64,000 nucleotides of DNA. It comes from Lacinutrix jangbogonensis. Its GTDB lineage: Bacteria > Bacteroidota > Bacteroidia > Flavobacteriales > Flavobacteriaceae. The position numbers and the translations under genes are program-made. Below are positions 53,294-63,900 of this stretch, one piece after another; the first letter of the stretch is position 1, and each line of letters starts with the position of its first letter. The notes beneath the pieces are model-generated. The model made no database searches. It saw nothing but the letters and a program-made list of their open reading frames with translations, and was not told the origin of the DNA. Where the stretch lies: assembly GCF_000797445.1 (NCBI RefSeq), contig NZ_JSWF01000025.1:276879-340878 (forward strand). Direction: 5' to 3'.

Positions 53294-54232
53294 TTAGAAG
53301 AATCTAGGAGATATTATTCTGTTTTTAGTTTTATTAAGTATTTCATATCTTAAAAATAGCTCGTAAGAACCATTATTAAATTGTGCATTACCTAAATCTG
53401 TAGTTTCCTTATCATAAGCAAACCCAATCATTAGCTCATCAGAAACTTGAAAGCCGGTTAATAGACTAAAAGCGGCATCCCAACGATAAGCACCTCCAAG
53501 TGTTAATTTTTCAAAGAATAAAAAATTTGCAGAAACATCTACTTGTAATGGCGATCCGGAAACTGCTTTTATTAAAGTTGCTGGCTTAAATTTTATTTCA
53601 GAAGTTAAATTAAACACATATCCTCCCATTAGGTTATAGTGGATTTGCTCTTTTGCTGCTGACAATGAATTATTATCAAAATGCTGTGTTTCCAATAAGT
53701 TTGGCACTGATAAGCCAAGATACCATCTATCTGAATTACGATAGAATAACCCTAATCCAACATTTGGTGAAAATTTATTTTTGATATCTGCTTGCAACAA
53801 CTGGTCTCCTGAATTGTATGCACTTAACTCTGAAAAAGCGACATCTAATAGATGCCCTCCTGCTTTAATACCAAAAGATAAACGACCCTCATCTGAAACC
53901 TGTATAGTATAAGAAAACACAGCATCAAAATTTGTTTCGCGAGTTGGTCCTAGAGCATCATTTATTATTGAAAGCCCTAATCCCACTTTATTAGATTCTC
54001 CAACAGGAGAATGAAATGATAAGGTTTGTGTTGTTGGCGCTCCTTCTAAACCAACCCATTGAGAACGGTGAAGTGCTACAACGCTAAAAACATCTCTTTG
54101 CCCTGCATAAGCTGGATTAAAACTCAATGTATTATACATATACTGAGAATACTGTGCTTCCTGCTGTGCGTGACTATCTACGCAGAAGGAAAAACTGATG
54201 ATAGTCATTAATAATAATATTTTATTTTTCAT
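53294..54232 (-). CDS. PorP/SprF family type IX secretion membrane protein
   Basis: The 312-residue product has a signal peptide (ending CVDSHAQ) and the PorP/SprF hallmark AQYSQYMYNTLSFNPAYAG, then RDVFSVVALHRSQWVGLEGAPTTQTLSFH (key residues SQWVG, GAP). The rest alternates beta strands with a C-terminal FNNGSYELFLRYEI. In Flavobacterium SprF is needed to secrete the adhesin SprB, and SprF-like proteins pair with proteins that end in a type B T9SS domain. This gene directly follows such an adhesin gene, so a dedicated export-partner role is a good inference. Confidence 0.93.
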   Translation of the reverse strand: MKNKILLLMTIISFSFCVDSHAQQEAQYSQYMYNTLSFNPAYAGQRDVFSVVALHRSQWVGLEGAPTTQTLSFHSPVGESNKVGLGLSIINDALGPTRETNFDAVFSYTIQVSDEGRLSFGIKAGGHLLDVAFSELSAYNSGDQLLQADIKNKFSPNVGLGLFYRNSDRWYLGLSVPNLLETQHFDNNSLSAAKEQIHYNLMGGYVFNLTSEIKFKPATLIKAVSGSPLQVDVSANFLFFEKLTLGGAYRWDAAFSLLTGFQVSDELMIGFAYDKETTDLGNAQFNNGSYELFLRYEILNKTKNRIISPRFF

Positions 54233-54295
54233 TATAAATGGAATATTTTGATTTAATATGGAGGTAGACCAAGCATCTACCTCCTATTTACTTAA

Positions 54296-57200
54296 TTATC
54301 TTTGAATGTATAAATAACCTGCTTTACTCTTATCTTCTTTACCATTATTGTAATTAAGTATATAATAATAAGTTCCTGATGGTAATTGCTTTTCTACTTC
54401 TATAGTTACTCTACCGTTAGATTCTCCTGCAAAGTACTTCCCATTTTGACCATATCCTTTCATTTCATATACGACTACTCCCCAACGGTTAAATATTTTA
54501 ACAGTATTATTTGGGTAAAGTTCAATATTATTAATGACAAATATATCATTATCTCCGTCTCCATTTGGTGTGACTGCATTAAATATTTCAATATCATCAC
54601 CTGGCACAGTTGAACCATCAAACTCTAAATAGTCTGGTAAACCATCTCCATCACTATCAAATGCATCATCACCAAAACCGATTCCATCACCATTTGGATC
54701 TGGATTTTCATCAATGGTTAGAATCGCATCACCATCATCATTATCATCTAAATAATCTGGTATTCCATCTCCATCTGTATCATCATCAGTTGGGTCATCA
54801 TTTCCAGTCGGGTCTACAAATCCATCACTCACATCTACATCTGCATAATCTTCATTAATGGTATCTACACCATCGTTATCATCATCTGTATCATTAAAGT
54901 TAGGAAGTCCATCACCATCTGTATCACCATAAGTAATCTCTACTCCATTAGGTACGTTATCGAAATCACAATCTAAAGCATTCCATTCATCTGATTGCGG
55001 TAATGTTACGTCATCAATTTCAAGACTACATGGATCTTGGAAATCAGTTCCATTTCCATCATCTGTTCCATTTCCATCAGGATCTACTTCATCTCCGTTT
55101 GTTACTCCGTCGCCATCACAATCAGCATCTGTCCAATTTGAGTTAGATAAATCTACTGGATCACATGGACCTATTGGTGGTGGTGGTGCAATTTGTGGTG
55201 AATACCCATCATCGGTTGTAGATGTTGTTCCTACTACTACTATTACCGTTTCTGGATCTGACCCTATTGTGGTTAAAGTATCTGATATATCTGTTGGCAA
55301 GGTTGTCTCATCAACATCTATGGTAGCTTCTCCTTCAGGAATATCTAATGCTATCCAACTTCCATCCACTTCTGTTATTACTAAATTAAATGTTCCATCT
55401 ATATCTGTAATGATAACAGATACTCCTTCAATTCCATCTTCTCCTGGATCTTGAATTCCATTGTCATTAGTATCTTCGAATACAACTCCAGCTAAATCTC
55501 CAAAGAATGTTGGTTCATCTTCAATATCGTCATCTAAGATTGTTACTGTCCCACTTGGATTAGTGTTACTCGTGTTACCACTTGTAACTGTTCCATCAAC
55601 TGTAAAGTCTTCTGAAGTTTCAATAATAGTATCATCTGTAATTGGTATTACAACATCTACACTTGTGCTTCCTGCTGGAATAATTACCGTTATAGTTGTT
55701 TCTGTATAATCTAATGATCCTGCTGTACCGGTTGTTGTTACAATATCAACTACAGTAGGCACAGTACTTGGTGCATCGATTGTTACTGGGACAGTTACTG
55801 TTCCATCACCTTCATCAACTGTTACTGAACCTATTGTTATAGCAATACATGCTTCTCCTGTTACATCCCAAACACAAGTTGTTGTATTAAACGTTGCTGT
55901 TTGTAAGCATTCTACTATTGGTTCTAATGGTTGTGTACCTGCAACATCCCAAACACAGGTTGCATCGTTAAACGTTGTCGTTTCCCAACATGCTGTTACA
56001 GGTTCTACTGGTTGTGTTCCGGTGACATCCCAAACACAGGTGGTATCATTAAACGTTGCTGTTTCATAACATGCTGTTGCTGGTGCTAATGGCTGTGTTC
56101 CAGTGACATCCCAAATACAAGATGTATCATTAAACGTTGCTGTTTCGTAACATGCTGTTATTGGTGCTACTGGTTGTGTTCCGGTAACATCCCAAATACA
56201 AATTGTATCATTAAACGTTGCTGTTTCGTAACATGCTGTTATTGGTGCTACTGGTTGTGTTCCGGTAACATCCCAAATACAAGTTGTATCATTAAACGTT
56301 GCCGTTTCATAACATGCGGTTGTTGGGGCTGCTGGTTGTGTTCCAGTGATATCCCATATACAAGTTGCATCATTAAACGTTGCCGTTTCAAAACACGCTA
56401 TTGTTGGTGTTACTGGTTGAGTACCTGTTACACTCCATGAACAAGTTGCTGTATCAAATGTTACTGTCTCATAACATGCAATTACTGGCTGTGCTGGATT
56501 ATTAGATACTGTCAAATTCAATACTTGATCACCTTCACAATTCACTCCCGGAATAGTTAATCCTGTTTGTGCTGTAGTATAGGTCTCTCCATTTGCTGCC
56601 CAGATATAAGTTCCTCCTAAACAAATATTTTCATTTGTTACAATTGGAGCTGGCGGTGTTCCAGTGATATCCCAAGCACATGTTGTATCATCGAATATTG
56701 TCGTTTCCCAACATGCTGTTACTGGTTCCACTGGCTGAGTTCCGGTGACATCCCAAACACAAGTTATATCGTTAAACGTTGCTATTTCATAACATGCTGT
56801 TGTTGGTGTTATTGGTTGTGTTCCACTAACATCCCAGGCACAAGTTGTATCATTAAACGTTGCTGTTTCATAACATGCCGTTGTTGGTGCTAATGGTTGT
56901 GTACCGATTACATCCCAAACACAAGTCAAATCATTAAACGTTGTCGTTTCGTAACATGCGGTTGTTGGCGCTACTGGCTGCGTTCCTGTAACCTCCCAAG
57001 CACAAGTAGTATCATTAAATGTCGCTGTTTCGTAACATGCGGTTGTTGGGGCTACTGGTTGTGTTCCTGTTACATTCCATGTACAAGTTGCTGTATCAAA
57101 TGTTGCTGTTTCATAACATGCAATTACAGGCTGTGTTGGATTATTAGATACTGTCAAATTCAATACTTGATCACCTTCACAATTTACTCCTGGAATAGTT

Positions 57201-58543
57201 AATTCTGTTTGTGCTGTAGTATAGGTCTGTCCATTTGCTGCCCAGATATAAGTTCCTCCTAAACAAATATTTTCATTTGTTACAATTGAAGCTGGTGGTG
57301 TTCCAGTGACATCCCAAACACAAGTTGTATTATTAAACGTTGCTGTTTCGTAACATGCAGTTGCAGGTGCTACTGGTTGAAATCCAGTTACATCCCAAGT
57401 ACAAGTCGAATCATTAAACGTTGCTGTTTCGTAACATGCGGTTGTTGGTGCTACTGGTTGTAATCCAGTTACATCCCAAGTACAAGTCAAATCGTTAAAC
57501 GTTGCTGTTTCGTAACATGCGGTTATTGGTGCTACTGGTTGTGTTCCGGTTACATCCCAAGTACAAGTCAAATCATTAAATGTTGCCGTTTCATAACATG
57601 CGGTTGTTGGTGCTACTGGTTGTAATCCAGTTACATCCCAAGTACAAGTCAAATCGTTAAACGTTGCCGTTTCATAACATGCGGTTGTTGGTGATACTGG
57701 TTGTAATCCAGTTACATCCCAAGTACAAGTCAAATCGTTAAACGTTGCTGTTTCGTAACATGCGGTTATTGGTGCTACTGGTTGTAATCCAGTTACATCC
57801 CAAGTACAAGTCAAATCATTAAATGTTGCCGTTTCGTAACATGCGGTTGTTGGTGCTAATGGTTGTGTTCCTATTAAATCCCAAGTACAAGTCAAATCAT
57901 TAAACGTTGCTGTTTCGTAACATGCGGTTGTTGGTGCTACTGGTTGTAATCCAGTTACATCCCAAGTACAAGTCAAATCATTAAACGTTGCCGTTTCGTA
58001 ACATGCGGTTGTTGGTGCTAATGGTTGTAATCCAGTTACATCCCAAGTACAAGTCAAATCGTTAAACGTTGCCGTTTCATAACATGCGATTGTTGGTGCT
58101 AATGGTTGTAATCCAGTTACATCCCAAGTACAAGTCAAATCGTTAAACGTTGCCGTTTCATAACAAGCTGTTATTGGTGCTACTGGTTGTGTTCCTGTTA
58201 CTTCCCAAACACAAGTTACTGCATTAAACATTGCTGTTTCGTAACATGCGGTTATTGGTGCTACTGGTTGTGTTCCTATCACATCCCAAACACAGGTTAC
58301 ATCATTAAACATTGCTGTTTCATAACATGCGATTGCTGGTGCTAATGGTTGTGTACCGATTACATCCCAAACACAGGTTACATCATTAAACGTTGCTGTT
58401 TCATAACACGCTGTTATTGGTGCTACTGGTTGTAATCCTATTACATCCCAAGTACAAGTCAAATCGTTAAACGTTGCCGTTTCGTAACATGCGGTTGTTG
58501 GTGCTGCTGGTTGTAATCCAGTTACATCCCAAGTACAAGTCAA
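54296..58543 (-). CDS. Giant T9SS adhesin, C-terminal segment (frame 1 of 4)
   Basis: This is the 1415-residue C-terminal part of a giant surface protein whose start lies beyond the window. In order it holds a run of 27-residue Cys/Trp repeats interrupted by two copies of an Ig-like insert (NENICLGGTYIWAANG at about 56500-56660 and 57160-57300), and a Calx-beta-like domain (ITIGSVTVDEGDGTVTVPVT, about 55500-55850). These are followed by an SdrD_B/Cna-B-like domain (GVVFEDTNDNGIQDPGEDG), a chain of Asp-rich thrombospondin-3-type calcium repeats (DTDGDGLPNFNDTDDDNDG), and a gliding-motility-associated (T9SS type B) C-terminal domain (FNAVTPNGDGDNDIFVINNI, VKIFNRWGVVVYEMKGY). The repeat at 58541-58546 lacks one base, which ends this frame upstream. 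Confidence 0.88.
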   Translation of the reverse strand: MTCTWDVTGLQPAAPTTACYETATFNDLTCTWDVIGLQPVAPITACYETATFNDVTCVWDVIGTQPLAPAIACYETAMFNDVTCVWDVIGTQPVAPITACYETAMFNAVTCVWEVTGTQPVAPITACYETATFNDLTCTWDVTGLQPLAPTIACYETATFNDLTCTWDVTGLQPLAPTTACYETATFNDLTCTWDVTGLQPVAPTTACYETATFNDLTCTWDLIGTQPLAPTTACYETATFNDLTCTWDVTGLQPVAPITACYETATFNDLTCTWDVTGLQPVSPTTACYETATFNDLTCTWDVTGLQPVAPTTACYETATFNDLTCTWDVTGTQPVAPITACYETATFNDLTCTWDVTGLQPVAPTTACYETATFNDSTCTWDVTGFQPVAPATACYETATFNNTTCVWDVTGTPPASIVTNENICLGGTYIWAANGQTYTTAQTELTIPGVNCEGDQVLNLTVSNNPTQPVIACYETATFDTATCTWNVTGTQPVAPTTACYETATFNDTTCAWEVTGTQPVAPTTACYETTTFNDLTCVWDVIGTQPLAPTTACYETATFNDTTCAWDVSGTQPITPTTACYEIATFNDITCVWDVTGTQPVEPVTACWETTIFDDTTCAWDITGTPPAPIVTNENICLGGTYIWAANGETYTTAQTGLTIPGVNCEGDQVLNLTVSNNPAQPVIACYETVTFDTATCSWSVTGTQPVTPTIACFETATFNDATCIWDITGTQPAAPTTACYETATFNDTTCIWDVTGTQPVAPITACYETATFNDTICIWDVTGTQPVAPITACYETATFNDTSCIWDVTGTQPLAPATACYETATFNDTTCVWDVTGTQPVEPVTACWETTTFNDATCVWDVAGTQPLEPIVECLQTATFNTTTCVWDVTGEACIAITIGSVTVDEGDGTVTVPVTIDAPSTVPTVVDIVTTTGTAGSLDYTETTITVIIPAGSTSVDVVIPITDDTIIETSEDFTVDGTVTSGNTSNTNPSGTVTILDDDIEDEPTFFGDLAGVVFEDTNDNGIQDPGEDGIEGVSVIITDIDGTFNLVITEVDGSWIALDIPEGEATIDVDETTLPTDISDTLTTIGSDPETVIVVVGTTSTTDDGYSPQIAPPPPIGPCDPVDLSNSNWTDADCDGDGVTNGDEVDPDGNGTDDGNGTDFQDPCSLEIDDVTLPQSDEWNALDCDFDNVPNGVEITYGDTDGDGLPNFNDTDDDNDGVDTINEDYADVDVSDGFVDPTGNDDPTDDDTDGDGIPDYLDDNDDGDAILTIDENPDPNGDGIGFGDDAFDSDGDGLPDYLEFDGSTVPGDDIEIFNAVTPNGDGDNDIFVINNIELYPNNTVKIFNRWGVVVYEMKGYGQNGKYFAGESNGRVTIEVEKQLPSGTYYYILNYNNGKEDKSKAGYLYIQR

Positions 58544-60215
58544 CCGTTAAACGTTGCCGTTTCATAACATGCGGTTGCTGGTGCTGCTGGTTGTAATCCA
58601 GTTACATCCCAAGTACAAGTCAAATCGTTAAACGTTGCCGTTTCATAACATGCGGTTGCTGGTGCTGCTGGTTGTAATCCAGTTACATCCCAAGTACAAG
58701 TCAAATCGTTAAACGTTGCTGTTTCGTAACATGCGGTTATTGGTGCTACTGGTTGTGTTCCTGTTACATCCCAAGTACAAGTCAAATCGTTAAACGTTGC
58801 TGTTTCGTAACATGCTGTTGTTGGTGCTAATGGTTGAGTTACGCCACGTATCCAAACACAAGTTGTATCATTAAACGTTGCTGTTTCGTAACATGCTGTT
58901 ATTGGTGCTAATGGTTGCGTACCTGTTACATCCCATAAACAAGTTACTGTATTAAACGTTGCCGTTTCATAACATGCTGTTGTTGGTTCTAATGGTTGCG
59001 TACCTGTTACATCCCAAACGCAAGTCGTATCATTAAACGTTGCTGTTTCGTAACATGCGGTTGTTGGTGCTAAAGGCTGTGTACCTGTTACATCCCAAAC
59101 ACAGGTTAATGTATTAAACATTGCTATTTCATAACATAATGTTGTTGGTTCTAAAGGTTGAGTTCCCGTTACATCCCAAACACAAGTCAAGTCATTAAAC
59201 GTTGCTGTTTCAAAACATGCGGTTGTTGGTGCTAAAGGCTGTGTACCTGTTACATCCCAAACACAGGTTAATGTATTAAACATTGCTATTTCATAACATA
59301 ATGTTGTTGGTTCTAAAGGTTGAGTTCCCGTTACATCCCAAACACAAGTCAAGTCATTAAACGTTGCTGTTTCAAAACATGATGTTATTGGTGCTAAAGG
59401 TTGTGTACCTGTTACATCCCAAACACAAGTTAATGTATTAAATGCTGCCGTTTCATAACATGCCGTTACTGGTGCTACTGGTTGTGTTCCGCTTATATCC
59501 CAAACACAAGTCGTATCATTAAACGTTGCTGTTTCAAAACATGCTATTATTGGTTCTAATGGTTGCGTTCCTGTTACAACCCATACACAAGTTACTGTGT
59601 TAAATGCTGCGGTTTCATAACAGGCGGTCACTGGTGCTAATGGTTGCGTTCCTGTTACATCCCAAACACATGTCGTGTTCATTAAACGTTGCTGTTTCAA
59701 AACATGAGATTATTGGTGCTACTGGTTAGTGTTCCGGTTACAACCCATACACAAGTTACTGTGTTAAATGCTGCGGTTTCATAACAGGCGGTCACTGGCG
59801 CTAATGGTTGCGTTCCTGTTACATCCCAAACACATGTCGTGTCATTAAACGTTGCTGTTTCAAAACATGAGATTATTGGTGCTACTGGTTGTGTTCCGGT
59901 TACAACCCATACACAAGTTGTATTGTTAAACGTTGCCGTTTCATAACATGCCGTTGCTGGTGCTGTTGGTTGTGTTCCAGTTACTTCCCATAAACAAGTT
60001 GTATTGTTAAAAGTTGCCGTTTCAAAACATAAGGTTATTGGTGGTAAAGGTTGTGTTCCGGTTACATCCCAAACGCAAGTTATGTCGTTAAACGTAGTTG
60101 TTTCATAACATGCGGTTGGTGGTTCTACTGGTTGGGTTCCCGTTACTTCCCAAACACCAGTCAAATCATTAAAAGTTGCTGTTTCATAACAGGCTGTTGG
60201 TGGTTCTACAAGCAA
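55850..60215 (-). repeat. 81-bp coding tandem repeat array (downstream block)
   Basis: Units of 81 bp encode CYETATFNDxTCxWDVTGTQ plus PLAPTTA or variants, with two Cys ten residues apart and one Trp per unit. About 50 units fit in this block after subtracting the two Ig-like inserts. Units at about 57400-58180 share NPVTS-type third-base choices and are almost identical, showing local homogenisation. Confidence 0.93.
58540..59700 (-). CDS. Giant T9SS adhesin, repeat segment (frame 2 of 4)
   Basis: A 386-codon stretch made entirely of the 27-residue repeat (pattern CYETATFNDxTCxWDVTGTQ, then PLAPTTA). It is joined to the preceding segment by a single-base shift. At its upstream end one extra T at about 59678-59679 breaks a repeat that is otherwise identical to 59827-59860. 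One unit (about 58850) has IRGVTQ in place of VTGTQ. This is not a separate gene: it has no start signal of its own and continues the same repeat phase. Confidence 0.8.
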   Translation of the reverse strand: MKQQRLMNTTCVWDVTGTQPLAPVTACYETAAFNTVTCVWVVTGTQPLEPIIACFETATFNDTTCVWDISGTQPVAPVTACYETAAFNTLTCVWDVTGTQPLAPITSCFETATFNDLTCVWDVTGTQPLEPTTLCYEIAMFNTLTCVWDVTGTQPLAPTTACFETATFNDLTCVWDVTGTQPLEPTTLCYEIAMFNTLTCVWDVTGTQPLAPTTACYETATFNDTTCVWDVTGTQPLEPTTACYETATFNTVTCLWDVTGTQPLAPITACYETATFNDTTCVWIRGVTQPLAPTTACYETATFNDLTCTWDVTGTQPVAPITACYETATFNDLTCTWDVTGLQPAAPATACYETATFNDLTCTWDVTGLQPAAPATACYETATFNG

Positions 60216-60992
60216 TTTACATTGAATACCAAAATCTAATGTATTATCAACTGGTTCTATTGCTGATAACTCTGCTAATTTAACACCATCTGTTGTTAAA
60301 CCGCAAACCTCAATTGATTCCAATTTACTTGAATTACTTGATTTAAGAACCCCAGCTGATGGCAATACTTTAACCAATCCACTTTCTCTCATTAAAACTG
60401 CTGCTGCTTCTATACCCGGTTCAAAATCAAACATTGCCTCATATTCACCCCATGCATTTAATGGAGCTCTAGTACGCCAATAACCTTGAATCCCTATTAT
60501 TATCTCTTTTGAGAAACCATTTGGTCCAGTTACATAAATATTAGGAACAGTTATAGTTGTACTACCAAAACCTGCTGCGTTTAACTCTCCTTCATTATTA
60601 GCTCCTTCATAACTACCATCGCCATTGAAGTCAATCCATTCATAAGTACTATAATCTACATATCCGTTTGAATCAGGAATGTTTTCTGTTACAACTCCGT
60701 CATCGTTGGCATCATACCATTCATCTTGTATCCCATTAGCATTAATATCATACCAAACCAAATTTCCAAGAACGGGCAGGTCTGTTTTATTATATGAAAA
60801 ATCCTTTACTTCATAATTACAATTATTAATAAATAAGAAACTTAAACTTGGCGATACATTATACAAATCATACGCTGTGTTTAAATTAGCATCCTGAACC
60901 TGAATAATATAATCTCCAGGAATAAATCCAGTAAAATTATAATATCCATTTGCTCCAGTCACCATCATTAATATTTGTCCCTTCAGTACCAT
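59697..60992 (-). CDS. Giant T9SS adhesin, SdrD_B-like and repeat segment (frame 3 of 4)
   Basis: This 431-codon stretch begins inside an SdrD_B-type domain (GANGYYNFTGFIPGDYIIQV) and continues through a second domain of that type (NLVWYDINANGIQDEWYDAN). A non-repeat module follows (FSKEIIIGIQGYWRTRAPLN, LESIEVCGLTTDGVKLAELS). It then re-enters the 27-residue repeats from NTLDFGIQCKLLVEPPTACY. An extra A at 59728 breaks the last repeat. Together with the extra T at 59678-59679, this puts 50 bases out of phase. The segment is part of one protein with the frames on either side. Confidence 0.8.
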   Translation of the reverse strand: MVLKGQILMMVTGANGYYNFTGFIPGDYIIQVQDANLNTAYDLYNVSPSLSFLFINNCNYEVKDFSYNKTDLPVLGNLVWYDINANGIQDEWYDANDDGVVTENIPDSNGYVDYSTYEWIDFNGDGSYEGANNEGELNAAGFGSTTITVPNIYVTGPNGFSKEIIIGIQGYWRTRAPLNAWGEYEAMFDFEPGIEAAAVLMRESGLVKVLPSAGVLKSSNSSKLESIEVCGLTTDGVKLAELSAIEPVDNTLDFGIQCKLLVEPPTACYETATFNDLTGVWEVTGTQPVEPPTACYETTTFNDITCVWDVTGTQPLPPITLCFETATFNNTTCLWEVTGTQPTAPATACYETATFNNTTCVWVVTGTQPVAPIISCFETATFNDTTCVWDVTGTQPLAPVTACYETAAFNTVTCVWVVTGTLTSSTNNLMF

Positions 60993-63900
60993 TATTTGGT
61001 ATCAAAGTTACAGGAACATTTGCCAATGGAGTATTTGTATCATCGTTCATTATAATCCCTGAAATTTTAGTTGAATTACATATCACATTTACAGTAACAA
61101 CCGCAGTATCACAATTACCTGCATTTGCAATTTCACATATGCTATAGGTTAAAGTATATTCACCTTCCGGGGTTCCATCAAGTACATCAATAGATCCATC
61201 AGGATTCAAAGTCACATAACCTGTAACATCAGCAGCAACAATTGTAAGGGTGACATCGTTCGGGTTAACTAGAGTATTATCAAGTGTATCATTATCAAAT
61301 ACATTTATAACATTTGTTAATCCATTTATACCATTAACATTACTTACGGTATCATCGACAGCATCTATTGGATTATCACAATCTGATATTACCGAAATAG
61401 TTACATCCCAAATACAAGTTTCAGTGTTGAACGTTGCCGTTTCAAAACACTCTGTTGTTGGTTCTAAAGGTTGAGTTCCTGTTACATCCCAAACACAAGT
61501 TATATCATTAAACGTTGCTGTTTCGTAACATGCTGTTATTGGTGCTAGAGGTTGTGTACCAGTTACACTCCAAACACAAGTTATATTGTTAAACGTTGCC
61601 GTTTCATAACATGGTGTTGTTGGTGCTACTGGTTGTGATCCTGTTACATCCCAAACACAGGTTAATGCATTAAATACTGCCGTTTCATAACATGCTATTA
61701 TTGGTGCTAGAGGTTGCGTACCTGTTACAACCCATAAACAAGTTACTGTATTAAACGTTGCTGTTTCATAACATGCTGTTATTGGTTCTAAAGGTTGAGT
61801 TCCTGTTACATCCCAAACACAAGTTATATCATTAAACGTTGCTGTTTCAAAACATGCTGTTATTGGTGCTAGAGGCTGTGTACCAGTTACACTCCAAACA
61901 CAAGTTATATTGTTAAACGTTGCTGTTTCGTAACATGCTGTTGTTGGTGCTAATGGTTGAGTTCCTGTTACATCCCAAACACAGGTTACTGTATTAAACA
62001 TTGCTATTTCATAACATGCTGTTGTTGGTTCTAAAGGTTGAGTTCCTGTTACATCCCAAGTACAAGTCAAATCGTTAAACGTTGCCGTTTCGTAACATGC
62101 TGTTATTGGTGCTAATGGTTGCGTACCTGTTACATCCCAAACACAGGTTACTGTATTAAACATTGCTATTTCATAACATGCTGTTGTTGGTTCTAAAGGT
62201 TGAGTTCCTGTTACATCCCAAACACAAGTTGTATCATTAAACGTTGCCGTTTCATAACATGCTATTATTGGTGCTAGAGGTTGCGTACCTGTTACAACCC
62301 ATAAACAAGTTACTGTATTAAATGCTGCTGTTTCATAACATGCTGTTATTGGTTCTAAAGGTTGAGTTCCTGTTACATCCCAAACACAAGTTATATCATT
62401 AAACGTTGCTGTTTCAAAACATGCTGTTATTGGTGCTAGAGGCTGTGTACCAGTTACACTCCAAACACAAGTTATATTGTTAAACGTTGCTGTTTCGTAA
62501 CATGCTGTTGTTGGTGCTAATGGTTGCGTACCTGTTACAACCCATAAACAAGTTACTGTATTAAATACTGCTGTTTCATAACATGCTGTTATTGGTTCTA
62601 AAGGTTGAGTTCCTGTTACATCCCAAGTACAAGTCAAATCGTTAAACGTTGCCGTTTCGTAACATGCTGTTATTGGTGCTAATGGTTGCGTACCTGTTAC
62701 ATCCCAAACACAGGTTACTGTATTAAACATTGCTATTTCATAACATGCTGTTGTTGGTTCTAAAGGTTGAGTTCCTGTTACATCCCAAACACAAGTTGTA
62801 TCATTAAACGTTGCCGTTTCATAACATGCTATTATTGGTGCTAGAGGTTGCGTACCTGTTACAACCCATAAACAAGTTACTGTATTAAATGCTGCTGTTT
62901 CATAACATGCTGTTATTGGTTCTAAAGGTTGAGTTCCTGTTACATCCCAAACACAAGTCGTATCATTAAACGTTGCTGTTTCGTAACATGCTGTTATTGG
63001 TGCTAATGGTTGAGTACCTGTTACAACCCATAAACAAGTTACTGTATTAAACGTTGCCGTTTCATAACATGCTGTTGTTGGTGCTAAAGGTTGAGTTCCT
63101 GTTACATCCCAAACACAGGTTACTGTATTAAACATTGCTATTTCATAACATGCTGTTGTTGGTGCTAGAGGTTGAGTTCCTGTTACATCCCAAACACAAG
63201 TTGTATCATTAAACGTTACTGTTTCGTAACATGCTGTTATTGGTGCTAGAGGTTGAGCACCTGTTACAACCCATAAACAAGTTACTGTATTAAATGCTGC
63301 TGTTTCATAACATGCTGTTATTGGTTCTAAAGGTTGAGTTCCTGTTACATCCCAAACACAAGTCGTATCATTAAACGTTGTTGTTTCAAAACATGCTGTT
63401 ATTGGTGCTAGAGGTTGAGTTCCTGTTACATCCCATAAACAAGTTACTGTATTAAATGCTGCTGTTTCATAACATGCTGTTATTGGTTCTAAAGGTTGAG
63501 TTCCTGTTACATCCCAAACACAAGTCGTATCATTAAACGTTGCTGTTTCAAAACATGATGTTATTGGTGCTAGAGGTTGTGTACCAGTTACACTCCAAAC
63601 ACAAGTTATATTGTTAAACGTTGCTGTTTCGTAACATGCTGTTGTTGGTGCTAATGGTTGAGTTCCTGTTACATCCCAAACACAGGTTACTGTATTAAAC
63701 ATTGCTATTTCATAACATGCTGTTGTTGGTTCTAAAGGTTGAGTTCCTGTTACATCCCAAGTACAAGTCAAATCGTTAAACGTTGCCGTTTCATAACATG
63801 CTATTATTGGTGCTAGAGGTTGAGCACCTGTTACAACCCATAAACAAGTTACTGTATTAAATGCTGCTGTTTCATAACATGCTGTTATTGGTTCTAAAGG

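Noticed and set aside
54610..54858. His-rich open frame on the plus strand
   Set aside because: It is the antisense shadow of the Asp-rich calcium repeats of the adhesin; the GAT/ATC codons read as His-rich sequence in another frame.
56174..57202. Cys-rich open frames on the plus strand inside the adhesin
   Set aside because: They follow the 81-bp period of the opposite-strand repeats and have no start signals.
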